From positions 62,001 through 126,000 of the forward strand of contig CAIOAN010000009.1 of the NCBI GenBank assembly GCA_903855995.1: a stretch of DNA of 64,000 bases, given 5' to 3'. The notes beneath the pieces are model-generated. The model made no database searches, was not told the origin of the DNA, and worked only from the letters and a program-made list of their open reading frames with translations. The translations under genes and the position numbers were made by a program. Below, one piece after another: positions 32,623 through 41,063 of the stretch (its first letter is position 1; the number at the start of each line of letters is the position of its first letter). The stretch is from an uncultured Opitutia bacterium (lineage in GTDB: Bacteria > Verrucomicrobiota > Verrucomicrobiia > Opitutales > UBA953).

Positions 32623-33567
32623 TTACTTCTTCGCCGCCGGCGCCTTCTTGGCCGTCGGGGTGCTGGGTAGCTTCGAACTGGCGTAATTGAAGGGTTGGGC
32701 TGGTTGCTTGCCAAGCAGCTGGAGGTCGAACCATTCCGACATGCGGACGTTGTCGTCGGCCATCTCGACCCAGCCGCCGTGGCCTCCGCCCATGCGGATC
32801 AGGACTTCGGCCTTCGCGCCGACTTCCGTGGCCTTCGCGAGGAAGCGCAGGGCCTGGCTGTAAGGCACCAGCGGGTCGGCATCGCCTTGGACGATATAGA
32901 CCGGGGGCTGTTTGGAGTTAATCCAATAGAAGGGGGAAAGCTCATGGCCGGCGCGGTCACGCCCTTCGGCGGTATCGACAATTGGGCCGAAGGCCGGTGC
33001 GCGCGTCGTGAGCGGGCCGATGCCTTCCTTGCTGTCGCCATCTTTAGCCCAGTTCAGGAAATCCACCGGCGGGTAGTAGCAGGCGACGGCGTTGACTTCA
33101 GAACTCACACGGTCGACTGGATCGACGGCTTTGGCGTTAGCCGGGGTCACGCGCGTGGCGAGCATGAGGCTGAGGTGCCCGCCAGCGCTGCCGCCGGTGA
33201 CGCCGATCTTATTGGGATCGATACCGAACTTCTGGGCGTTGGCGCGGATGAAGCGCACCGAGCGTTGGAGGTCGCCGACGATTTCATCGATATGGAAGCG
33301 CGGCTGCGTGCCGTGGACGACGACGAAGGTGGTGTAGCCGTATTTGGTCCAGCCACCGTCACTAATGCCCTTGTGGTTGGAGTTCCAGCCGCCGCTGACG
33401 ATTTTCACAATCGCGGCGCCGTTGGGCTTGGCGGGGGTAAAGACATCCATCGTGAGCGCGACGCCATCGTGCTTGGTGTAGATGACGTCCGTGGTGCGGG
33501 CGATATCCTGGCCGCTGGCGGTGTGGGCGGCGACGAGGGCGAGGATGAGGAGCAGGGTGCGGGGCAT
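32623..33567 (-). CDS. Exported alpha/beta hydrolase (esterase/lipase-like), paralogue A
   Basis: A 314-residue protein with signal peptide (MPRTLLLILALVAAHTASG), the nucleophile elbow GGSAGGHLSLM with a Ser, and acid/His residues in the C-terminal part (GDADPLVP; GGGHGGW). The oxyanion-type strand is IVKIVSGGWNSNH. It is of the prolyl-oligopeptidase-like / BD-FAE esterase type and probably deacylates a carbohydrate or other small ester in the periplasm. The C-terminal end is Lys/Ala-rich. It lies 42 bases from a clearly similar paralogue. Confidence 0.8.
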   Translation of the reverse strand: MPRTLLLILALVAAHTASGQDIARTTDVIYTKHDGVALTMDVFTPAKPNGAAIVKIVSGGWNSNHKGISDGGWTKYGYTTFVVVHGTQPRFHIDEIVGDLQRSVRFIRANAQKFGIDPNKIGVTGGSAGGHLSLMLATRVTPANAKAVDPVDRVSSEVNAVACYYPPVDFLNWAKDGDSKEGIGPLTTRAPAFGPIVDTAEGRDRAGHELSPFYWINSKQPPVYIVQGDADPLVPYSQALRFLAKATEVGAKAEVLIRMGGGHGGWVEMADDNVRMSEWFDLQLLGKQPAQPFNYASSKLPSTPTAKKAPAAKK

Positions 33568-33609
33568 GGTGATATTTCTCTTATGAAGGTGAGGGCTCGC
33601 AAGCCGGGA

Positions 33610-34557
33610 TTATTTCTTGGGGGCGGCGGTTTTCTTCAGCGCAGGGGTGCTGGGCTGGGCGGACTGATCGAAGTTGAACGGCCTGGCCGGGGCCTTGCCA
33701 AGTAATTGTAGGTCGAACCATTCCGACATGCGGACGGTATCTTGAGGGATCTCCGCCCAGCCGCCGTGGCCGGCACCGTTGCGAATCAGGACTTCGCAGG
33801 TCGCGCCGAGTTCGTGGCACTTGGCCAGAAAGCGCAGGGACTGCGTAATCGACACGCCCGGATCGGCATCGCCGTGCACGATATAGATCGGCGGCTGTTC
33901 CTTGTGAGCCCAATAGATGGGCGACACTTCGCGACCGAGGGTTGCCCGGCCTTCCGCGGTCCGCGCCTTCACCCCGAAGGCGGGGGCATATTCGGCGAGT
34001 TTGCCGATGCCGACAGCGTTATCGCCCGGCTCGAACCAATTGAGGTAATCGGTTGGCGGATAGAAGCAGGCGACCGCGTCCGGGCGGCTGCTCTGGGCAT
34101 CGACCGGATCGCCGGACTTGGCGTTACCCGGCCCGCCACGCGTGGCGAGCATGAGGCTGAGGTGGCCGCCGGCGCTGCCGCCCGTCACGCCGAGTTTATG
34201 CGGGTCGACGCCATAGTCGGCGGCATGGGCGCGGATGAAGCGAACGGCGCGATTGAGGTCGGCGACAATTTCTTCGACCTGAAAGCGCGGCTGGGTGCCG
34301 TGGACGACGACGAAGGTGGTGTAGCCGTGGCTCGGCCACGTGCCGTCATTGATGCCGTTGTGGTTGGATTTCCAGCCACCGCTGATAATCTTGATCACGC
34401 CGGCGCCATTCGGGTGCGCAGGCTTAAAGACATCCATGGTCAGCGCCACACCGTCGTGCTTGGCGTAGATGATGTCGCGAATGTGTTCAGGGTCCTCGGC
34501 GAGGACGGAAGCAGCGCCAATGAGCGCCAAGCAGGCAAAGGTAAGGCGGGGCAGCAT
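33610..34557 (-). CDS. Exported alpha/beta hydrolase (esterase/lipase-like), paralogue B
   Basis: A 315-residue protein very similar along its length to its downstream neighbour: signal peptide, KIISGGWKSNH, GGSAGGHLSLM, DADPGVS, GAGHGGW and a Lys-rich end. It arose by tandem duplication. Both have the same catalytic residues, so both are probably active, perhaps on different acyl or sugar groups. Confidence 0.8.
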   Translation of the reverse strand: MLPRLTFACLALIGAASVLAEDPEHIRDIIYAKHDGVALTMDVFKPAHPNGAGVIKIISGGWKSNHNGINDGTWPSHGYTTFVVVHGTQPRFQVEEIVADLNRAVRFIRAHAADYGVDPHKLGVTGGSAGGHLSLMLATRGGPGNAKSGDPVDAQSSRPDAVACFYPPTDYLNWFEPGDNAVGIGKLAEYAPAFGVKARTAEGRATLGREVSPIYWAHKEQPPIYIVHGDADPGVSITQSLRFLAKCHELGATCEVLIRNGAGHGGWAEIPQDTVRMSEWFDLQLLGKAPARPFNFDQSAQPSTPALKKTAAPKK

Positions 34558-34610
34558 GGGGTATGTCTAGCCGACCCCTCCCCGCAGATAAGGTTCCCTA
34601 CAGATGTCGA

Positions 34611-35072
34611 TCAGACCTTGAGCCGGAACTTAATGACCACCTTTAAGATATCGGCCGGGCTGCCGATTTGCACACCCGGCTGATGGCCGTCTTGTGGATG
34701 GAAGATGGCGAAGTTGCCGCGTCCGAGAGTGAGCAACGCGGTGGGCGTGCTCGGAGCGGCGTATTTCTCAACGTCCTTCTCCGTGATATAAGGCTTCGTC
34801 ACCGTCAAGGAGCGTTGGTCGGCGTGGCCGCAATATTCCAGCCCTTGGTAGACCACCTGGATGTCGCCGTAAACCTGGTGGGCCTCCCAGAGCTTATCGG
34901 CCGCGGCCGCCGTCTGGTAGCGCTGCACGATGGCGACGAGCTCCTGACCGATTAATTCATATTTACCGTCGGCGGTTTTCGGGTCGAACGCGCGCAGGTA
35001 GGCGAAGGCTTTTGGAAAGAACGGATGCAGTGATTCATAAGCATCAGCCGCGGAGAGTTGGTCGAGAATCAT
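34611..35072 (-). CDS. YhcH/YjgK/YiaL family protein
   Basis: A 153-residue cupin-like protein (DUF386). It has GKYELIGQELVAIVQRY, WEAHQVYGDIQVVYQG and NFAIFHPQDGHQPGVQIG, with His residues of the cupin metal site. The family includes EbgC-like proteins and sialic-acid-pathway proteins; the exact activity is not established. It probably handles a sugar epimer or sugar acid intermediate and fits the sugar-degradation theme. Confidence 0.85.
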   Translation of the reverse strand: MILDQLSAADAYESLHPFFPKAFAYLRAFDPKTADGKYELIGQELVAIVQRYQTAAAADKLWEAHQVYGDIQVVYQGLEYCGHADQRSLTVTKPYITEKDVEKYAAPSTPTALLTLGRGNFAIFHPQDGHQPGVQIGSPADILKVVIKFRLKV

Positions 35073-35098
35073 GTGATGAGGGGCTAGGGTGGGGTCAT

Positions 35099-35623
35099 TC
35101 AGGATTCTTCCGCAAGCCCTTCGACGTCGTCGAGCGGCATTTCTACGGATTGCGCCGAGCCAAGAAGCGCCAGGAGCACGGCGATGCGTTTCTGCGGTTC
35201 GTGCAGTCGGACGACTTCGCCCTCTGAGCCGGTGAAGATTCCGCGAATGACCCTGACTTTAGCGCCGACTTTCAATTCCTCATCCAGCATCGAGAGGATC
35301 CCATCAGGACCCAGCGCGAGCATTTCATCGATTACAGACTGCTCGACATCGACGGCCTTGCCTTCGCGGGTCACCAGGTGGAGCACGCCCCGCGTACTCC
35401 GGACCGAGCCTTGGAGTTCTTCGGGATCAAAGCGGACGAAGAGATAGCCAGGGAAAAGCGGTTCGACCACGACCTTGTTCTTGTCGTGACCACGTCGGGT
35501 TCGACGCAATCTCGGGAAGACGATATCGATCCCGCCGAGCGACCGAAGATTCTGCGCCGCCACGCCTTCCTGACGGGGCTTGGCTTTGAGGCAGAACCAG
35601 GTCGAGCCGGCAGGGACGGTCAT
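35099..35623 (-). CDS. NusG/RfaH-family transcription elongation factor paralogue
   Basis: A 174-residue protein with an N-terminal NGN domain (TWFCLKAKPRQEG, then VEPLFPGYLFVRFD) and a C-terminal KOW-like domain (VGAKVRVIRGIFTGSEGEVVRL). It is shorter than standard NusG, with a diverged NGN domain, and resembles specialised paralogues such as RfaH/LoaP rather than the housekeeping NusG, which would lie near rplK. Its ATG overlaps the ccsBA stop (ATGA), so it is translationally coupled to the cytochrome c assembly gene. Confidence 0.8.
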   Translation of the reverse strand: MTVPAGSTWFCLKAKPRQEGVAAQNLRSLGGIDIVFPRLRRTRRGHDKNKVVVEPLFPGYLFVRFDPEELQGSVRSTRGVLHLVTREGKAVDVEQSVIDEMLALGPDGILSMLDEELKVGAKVRVIRGIFTGSEGEVVRLHEPQKRIAVLLALLGSAQSVEMPLDDVEGLAEES

Positions 35624-38600
35624 GCGGCGGCGAGGCGCTTGGAGCGAGCCGGCAGCCAGCCCAGGGTGATGACCGCAAACTGGGAGGCCCAGAAGGTCAT
35701 CAGCCAAAAGAAGCCGGATTCTGTGAAGCCGTAGCTGTGCAGGCCGACGCCAAGAAGATTCGTGCCGAACCAGGACCAGCTGGTGACGATGTTGCCAAAG
35801 ACGAGCATCTGCATCAGTCCTTCGCGCCGGACAATGGCACCCCAGCGGGCGTGCAGGCAAATCGCGCACCAGAGCACGATGAGGATGGCGCCGTTTTCTT
35901 TAGGATCCCAGCCCCAGAAGCGGCCCCAGCTTTGATCGGCCCAGATGCCGCCCAGCATGGTGCCGATGAAGCTAGCGATGACAGCGAAGGCGAGGATTCC
36001 ATAGGCCGCGCGCGCTACGCTCTCACCCCAGTTATAGTCCGCTTTAAACGCGCGAAGAGCCAGGTGCATAGTACCGAGCAGTCCGGCGACAAAGGTCGCG
36101 GAGTAGCCCAGTGTCACGGTGGTGACGTGGGTCGAAAGCCAGAAGTTGGAATCGAGGACCGCCCGGACGCTCTCGAGATTGTCTTCTCCCGAAAGACCGA
36201 GGTTGTGGGCGATGATTAGCGATACGAAGCCGCAGATACCAGTCGCAGCTGCGCCGATGCCATTCTTCCAAAGGCGTTCCAAGATGATGCCGAGGCCGAC
36301 GGTACCCCAAGCGATGAAGATACCCGAGGAATAGAGGTTGGTTACGGGCGGTCGGCCATGCAGCCACATGCGGTAGCCGAGTGCAGCGGTATGCGCGATG
36401 AAGCAGACCACCAGCAAGAGGTAGGCCGAAAAACGGAGTTTTTCGGAAGAGGTCAACCACGAGCCGAAGATCAGGAGAACGACGATGCCATAGGCGATCA
36501 GCAGCCAGTAGAAGGGCTGCAAGCGCCCGAACGACGCTTCGCGTTCGGCCTTGTCGGACCATGGGCCCATGAGTGAGGCGGCGATGGCTTTGCTCAAGGT
36601 GGAGCAGTTATCATCGTTACCTTCGCGCCAGGCGAAGGCGAAGTCGGCGTAACGCGTGACGACGCCGTCTTCTGCCAGACCTGCACGATGGAGTTTCTGA
36701 TCCTTGATGACGGCAAGCAGCGACGCGCCGAGGTTATCCCAGCGCTCGAGGGAAGCGGCTTCCTTGGGCGGCATGAGCCCGATGACGCCTTCGCGTTCGA
36801 AATCTTGATAGCGTTCGACGAAGGTCTTGACGGTCTTCTGGAGTTCAGGGTCGAAGGCCTTACCGGAGCCACTGTTGCCCATCTCGGCGAGGGCGCGGTT
36901 AAGGGAGGTGATCCATGCCTGGTACTCGCGGCGAGGCGGGACGTCGGAAGGCAGGTCTCCAGGGATGAAGGTCATGCTGAGCGTCGCATACTGCCGGGCG
37001 GCGCTTTCCAGTTGAAGTATTGCACGGTCTTCCGAGTCACGATCTGCCTGGGCTTTGTTGCGGGCTTTCTCGGCGCCTTCGCTGAGGTCTTTGCTATTCT
37101 TCAGGATGCCGTCCCAGCTTACATACAGGCTTTTCTCGGGGTTGCCGCCGACGCGCTTGAGCGCGTTCGGATGTTCGACGCGGAAGGTTGGGATTTGGCG
37201 AGCGATCTGGGCGCGGAAAGAGACTTCAATGAGCCAATCGATAGCGCTGATGGCACCTCCGGTGAGGCGAACCGGACGCCTTTCCAGTTCCGCTTGAAGA
37301 TTAGCGTCGAGGCCGGGCAGGTCTTTGGCGATCTCGGTTTTCTGTTCAGCGGTCCAGGTGGACGGTTTCTGTCCGAACGCGACACGTTCAATCTTGTTGA
37401 GGCTGATTGAAGTCCGGGAGCGCATCTGCAACAACGAGCCCGTGGCGAGCGTCTCAATCGGGATGACGCGACCGCCACTCTGCACGGGAATATTGCCAAA
37501 CTCACGGGTATCCCATTCTGCCGCCTGCGCGTTGAATGCGCAGAGGAGGATCATGGCGGCGGCGGTCTTGGCGACACGGCCGCGAAGGAAGCGCAGGAGA
37601 GCGTAGCCGAAGTGCCAGACGAGTCCGAAGGACATCATGGCGACCGAAATGTAGGGCAGCAACCAGCCCGGATTCTTGACCACCTGCAGGACGCTGAGAT
37701 CCTTGCCTTCCTTGGTGCTGCCAAAACTCGACTGGAAGAAGGTCTGACCACCGTGACGGAGGGGTTGGTTCATCGAGATATTGAACTTAAAACCTTCGTT
37801 GGTGGTGCCGGCATCCTTGATCGTCACGTCGCTGGCGAAGCGCCGGGGCGTCTGCGTTCCGGGATATTTTTCATGCGTGAAGTGGTCGAGGCGGACGGAG
37901 AAGGGGAGGTAGTGGCGGGTGCGGCGAAGCGACACTTCGTAGGTCTTGCCTTCATGGGTGAAGGTCTGGGCGTCGAACGACTCGGTGAGGTTGAGGTTTG
38001 TGATCCAGGTCCCCAACGAATTTTGTTTCGAGTCTAGGATTTCCACGAGGGCGGTCGGGGCGTTGCCGACATTGTCGTCGTAGCTTTCGGGGAGTGGCTT
38101 ATAGGCGAGTTCCGTGCGGGCGCCGATGCCTTGGGTGGTCTTGATTGCGGTGCCGTCCGGCATCTGCGACTTGGCGCGCAATGTCGCATTCGGGTGATAT
38201 GCCAGGACTTTGAGGGTGAAGGGGCTGCCCGGGAGGGCGATCTCGGCCGAGGTTTGCTTGTCAGCGATGGCACGCAACAGTGAGTCAGGCACGGTGACGA
38301 TCTTGTCGGTCGAGCCTGTCTTCTGGATGAGCGCAAATTCAAATTCGCGGAAGGCTTCGGAGTAGTTGCGGCTTTCTCCTTCGGGGATGACCATGGCGGA
38401 TTCTTCCTGATAGATCGCGGTGACGAAGCCGCCGATAAGCAATAGGAGCAGGCCGGCGTGAATCACGCTGATGCCGATCTTGCCTGACGTGGCCTTGAAG
38501 TGACGGAAGTGAGCGAAACCCAGATTGGCGATGAGCAGTGCGCCGATAAGAAAACCACCCGGAAGGGGCATTGAAAGGCGGGCCGTCGGGTCCATCGGGT

Positions 38601-38787
38601 AGAAGCAGAGCCACGAGGAGAAGTAGACCTTCTGGACATGCCAGACCCCCCAGTGCACTTGTTCCAGCGTGCCAAGCAGCACGAGTAACATCGAGCAGAT
38701 GAGCAGGAATACCGTCAGTTTAAGCGAAGCCAGCGCGTCGAGAAATAGACGGTCGCTGTTCGCTTTATTCTGAAATTCTTCGTTCAC
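35620..38787 (-). CDS. ccsBA: Fused ResB-CcsA cytochrome c maturation protein
   Basis: A 1055-residue System II cytochrome c synthase. ResB/CcsB part: membrane segments at about 19-41, 76-95 and 106-127, then a long periplasmic part and a further segment near 375. Around residue 400 a signal-peptide-like stretch (AKTAAAMILLCAFNAQAA) leads into a second periplasmic domain. CcsA part: from about 770, multiple membrane segments with the WWD-type heme loop WGRFWGWDPKE and flanking His residues. It attaches heme to exported CxxCH proteins such as those at 6.8 and 45.9 kb. Coupled by 4-base overlaps to the lipoprotein gene upstream and the NusG paralogue downstream. Confidence 0.92.
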   Translation of the reverse strand: MNEEFQNKANSDRLFLDALASLKLTVFLLICSMLLVLLGTLEQVHWGVWHVQKVYFSSWLCFYPMDPTARLSMPLPGGFLIGALLIANLGFAHFRHFKATSGKIGISVIHAGLLLLLIGGFVTAIYQEESAMVIPEGESRNYSEAFREFEFALIQKTGSTDKIVTVPDSLLRAIADKQTSAEIALPGSPFTLKVLAYHPNATLRAKSQMPDGTAIKTTQGIGARTELAYKPLPESYDDNVGNAPTALVEILDSKQNSLGTWITNLNLTESFDAQTFTHEGKTYEVSLRRTRHYLPFSVRLDHFTHEKYPGTQTPRRFASDVTIKDAGTTNEGFKFNISMNQPLRHGGQTFFQSSFGSTKEGKDLSVLQVVKNPGWLLPYISVAMMSFGLVWHFGYALLRFLRGRVAKTAAAMILLCAFNAQAAEWDTREFGNIPVQSGGRVIPIETLATGSLLQMRSRTSISLNKIERVAFGQKPSTWTAEQKTEIAKDLPGLDANLQAELERRPVRLTGGAISAIDWLIEVSFRAQIARQIPTFRVEHPNALKRVGGNPEKSLYVSWDGILKNSKDLSEGAEKARNKAQADRDSEDRAILQLESAARQYATLSMTFIPGDLPSDVPPRREYQAWITSLNRALAEMGNSGSGKAFDPELQKTVKTFVERYQDFEREGVIGLMPPKEAASLERWDNLGASLLAVIKDQKLHRAGLAEDGVVTRYADFAFAWREGNDDNCSTLSKAIAASLMGPWSDKAEREASFGRLQPFYWLLIAYGIVVLLIFGSWLTSSEKLRFSAYLLLVVCFIAHTAALGYRMWLHGRPPVTNLYSSGIFIAWGTVGLGIILERLWKNGIGAAATGICGFVSLIIAHNLGLSGEDNLESVRAVLDSNFWLSTHVTTVTLGYSATFVAGLLGTMHLALRAFKADYNWGESVARAAYGILAFAVIASFIGTMLGGIWADQSWGRFWGWDPKENGAILIVLWCAICLHARWGAIVRREGLMQMLVFGNIVTSWSWFGTNLLGVGLHSYGFTESGFFWLMTFWASQFAVITLGWLPARSKRLAAA

Positions 38788-39413
38788 GGAATTTGGGAGG
38801 CGGAAAGGAAGGCGGCGAAGGCGGCGGCGCTGGCTTCAACGGCGGCGGTGTCGCCTTTCATCTTGAAGAACCAAGTGGCGCCGTCCTTGGGGGTGATGAA
38901 GGCGTCGAGTGAGGTCTTGCCGTCGGGAGAGGTCATCACGAAGCGCTGGCTGTCGATGCCGCCGACCTTGGCGGCTTGGGCGGAAGCGGCAATCTCGTCG
39001 GCGCCTGCCGGAGCGAGGCCGACTTGTCCGCGCCAGCGGTTAATATTGGCGGTGAGCCCGCCGACGCTTCCAGGGAAGACCGTGACGGCGATCTCGGCGG
39101 TACTACCGTTCGGACCGGCGACGATCCAAGTGGCCTTGCGCATGCTGTTCTCCGGCCCGACCGTCCAGTTGGTGGGCAGCTTGCCCCACTTCGGTGCGCT
39201 GAAACTGGCAGCCTCGGCTTTCATCGAAGCTGGTGCGGCCATCGGAGCGGCGGCCACGGGGGCGGCAGCCGTGGCAGTGGCGGCAGCCGGGGCGGTCTGT
39301 GCCGTCGGTGACGCGGGGGCGGCTTCGGATTTCACTTCATATTGGGTCACCTTGGGCGCAGGCTTGCATCCGATGAAAACTAGGGTGGCGGAGAGCAGGA
39401 AGAGGGAGCGCAT
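38784..39413 (-). CDS. Lipoprotein of unknown function with Ala/Pro-rich linker
   Basis: A 209-residue protein with lipobox LVFIGC, a long Ala/Pro/Thr linker (about 25-65) and a compact domain (PKWGKLPTNWTVGP; MRKATWIVAGP; VTVFPGSVGGLTANINRWRGQVGL). The domain resembles uncharacterised periplasmic proteins found beside cytochrome c genes in this phylum. Its stop overlaps the ccsBA start by 4 bases. A helper in cytochrome assembly is possible but inferred from position only. Confidence 0.7.
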   Translation of the reverse strand: MRSLFLLSATLVFIGCKPAPKVTQYEVKSEAAPASPTAQTAPAAATATAAAPVAAAPMAAPASMKAEAASFSAPKWGKLPTNWTVGPENSMRKATWIVAGPNGSTAEIAVTVFPGSVGGLTANINRWRGQVGLAPAGADEIAASAQAAKVGGIDSQRFVMTSPDGKTSLDAFITPKDGATWFFKMKGDTAAVEASAAAFAAFLSASQIP

Positions 39414-39470
39414 CGGGATAAGACAGGGTCTGGCTCGGATGGTTGCCCCGGCTTCGACAAAGGTAAAGCG

Positions 39471-39495
39471 AAAGGACACCCAGAAGGTGTCCTTT
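39471..39495 (-). terminator. Hairpin downstream of ychF
   Basis: Perfect 10-bp stem AAAGGACACC/GGTGTCCTTT with a 5-base loop, 32 bases after the ychF stop. The T-run after the stem on the minus strand is short. Confidence 0.65.
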
Positions 39496-39526
39496 ACTGG
39501 CTCTTAAGATTGAGGATTAGGCCCTA

Positions 39527-40636
39527 TTAGTCCGTGAAGCGGAACAATGCCACGTCTCCATCCTTGAAGAGGTAGGATTTTCCTTCGAGGCGATACCGAC
39601 CAGCGTCACGTGCGGCGGCGACCGAGCCATTTTTCACGAGGTCTTCGTAGGAGACGATTTCAGCCTTCACGAAACCCTTTTCAAAGTCGGTATGGATCAC
39701 CGCGGCGCATTGCGGAGCCGTCATGCCGCTACGGAAGGTCCAGGCGCGGACTTCCTTTTCGCCGGCGGTGAAATAAGTGGCCAGGCCGAGGAGGTGGTAG
39801 GCGCCACGGATGAGCGAAGAGACGCCGGAGTCGGTGACGCCGAGGGACTGCAGGAATTCCGTGGCTTCAGCGGGCGAGAGGTCGCAAAGCTCGGCTTCGA
39901 CCTGGGCGCAAATCACGACGTGCTCGCAGCCATGGCGTTTGCCGATGAGAGCGGCGACATTGGCGACGTGCGGATTCTTGGAGGGGTCGGCGAGGTCTGC
40001 CTCGGCTACATTGCACGCGAAGAGCACCTTCTTCGAGGAGAGCAGATTGTAGGTCTTCAGGCGGGAGCGTTCGTCGTCGGAGACGTCGAGCGAGGAGGCC
40101 GGCTGGTTCTCGTTGAGGTGCTTCACCAGACGGGCGAGTAGTTCGACGTTGGCGATGGCGTCCTTGTCCTGGCTGCGGACCTTCTTCTGGTTGCGGTCGA
40201 GTTGCTGCTCGGCGGACTGGATATCGGCGAGGATGAGCTCGGTTTCGATGACCTCGATGTCCCGGATGGGGTCGACCTTGCCCATGCTGTGGACGATGTC
40301 GTCGTTGTCGAAGCAGCGGACCACGTGGATGATCGCGTCACACTCGCGGATGTTGGAGAGGAAGTCATTGCCTTTACCTTCGCCCTTGGAGGCGCCGGCG
40401 ACGAGGCCCGCGATATCGACGATGTCAATCGTGGCCGGGATGACGACCTTGGTGCCGGCGATCTGCTGGAGCTTCAGCATGCGGTCGTCAGGGACGAGGA
40501 CCACGCCGACGTTGGGCTCAATGGTACAGAAGGGGTAGTTGGCCGCCTCGGCCTTGCGCGAGCGCGTAAGGGCGTTGAAGAGGGTGGACTTGCCCACGTT
40601 GGGTAGCCCGACGATGCCTGCCTGAGTCTTTGCCAT
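39527..40636 (-). CDS. ychF: Redox-regulated ribosome-associated ATPase YchF
   Basis: A 369-residue OBG-family GTPase-fold protein that prefers ATP. GLPNVGKSTLFNALT is the P-loop; IVDIAGLVAGASKGEGKGN and the NVAE-type element follow, and a C-terminal TGS domain ends in FKDGDVALFRFTD. Length fits the usual 363-369. Single gene with a hairpin after it. Confidence 0.95.
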   Translation of the reverse strand: MAKTQAGIVGLPNVGKSTLFNALTRSRKAEAANYPFCTIEPNVGVVLVPDDRMLKLQQIAGTKVVIPATIDIVDIAGLVAGASKGEGKGNDFLSNIRECDAIIHVVRCFDNDDIVHSMGKVDPIRDIEVIETELILADIQSAEQQLDRNQKKVRSQDKDAIANVELLARLVKHLNENQPASSLDVSDDERSRLKTYNLLSSKKVLFACNVAEADLADPSKNPHVANVAALIGKRHGCEHVVICAQVEAELCDLSPAEATEFLQSLGVTDSGVSSLIRGAYHLLGLATYFTAGEKEVRAWTFRSGMTAPQCAAVIHTDFEKGFVKAEIVSYEDLVKNGSVAAARDAGRYRLEGKSYLFKDGDVALFRFTD

Positions 40637-40670
40637 GGAAAGGGCACCGTGGGCATCCGCCCTGCCAAGG

Positions 40671-41063
40671 TCAAGAGCCGGGACTGGCAGGCAATACGGT
40701 CTCGGCGGCTTTGGTCAGCTCGGCGGAGGGTAGAACGACTTCATCCTTCGGCCGGGGGCGTCCGCGCACGAGATTGGCCAAGGCGATGTGGCCCTGGATC
40801 TGGGTGATTGTCATAATCGCTGTCGGGCGCAGGTTCTGATCGCGACTGACCACCGTGTAGCCTTCGCGGACAATGGTGCCCGGAATCAAAGCGAACGGAA
40901 ACTGGCGACTATCCGGCGGGGCAGACTCGACGAAGCCCACGCGGATGTTACGAGGTGCCCCGGCCGGAAGTTCAAAGGGGCTCGCCTCCGAGGCGGATGG
41001 TCCGGGCGCGGCACAGCCTGTCAGCAGCGCGAGCAGCAGACAGACTGGGCGGAGCGAGTTCAC
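40671..41063 (-). CDS. Small lipoprotein of unknown function
   Basis: A 130-residue protein with lipobox LLTGC (Cys about 17). The remainder ([58 protein letters not shown]) looks like a small beta-barrel-like domain; I cannot place it. Its ATG overlaps the rpoD stop by 4 bases, so it is coupled to the sigma factor gene. Confidence 0.65.
   Translation of the reverse strand: MNSLRPVCLLLALLTGCAAPGPSASEASPFELPAGAPRNIRVGFVESAPPDSRQFPFALIPGTIVREGYTVVSRDQNLRPTAIMTITQIQGHIALANLVRGRPRPKDEVVLPSAELTKAAETVLPASPGS

Noticed and set aside
35620-38787. Two separate genes (ResB and CcsA) with a missed stop between them
   Set aside because: The frame is continuous over 1055 codons and ResB-CcsA fusions are known in several phyla.
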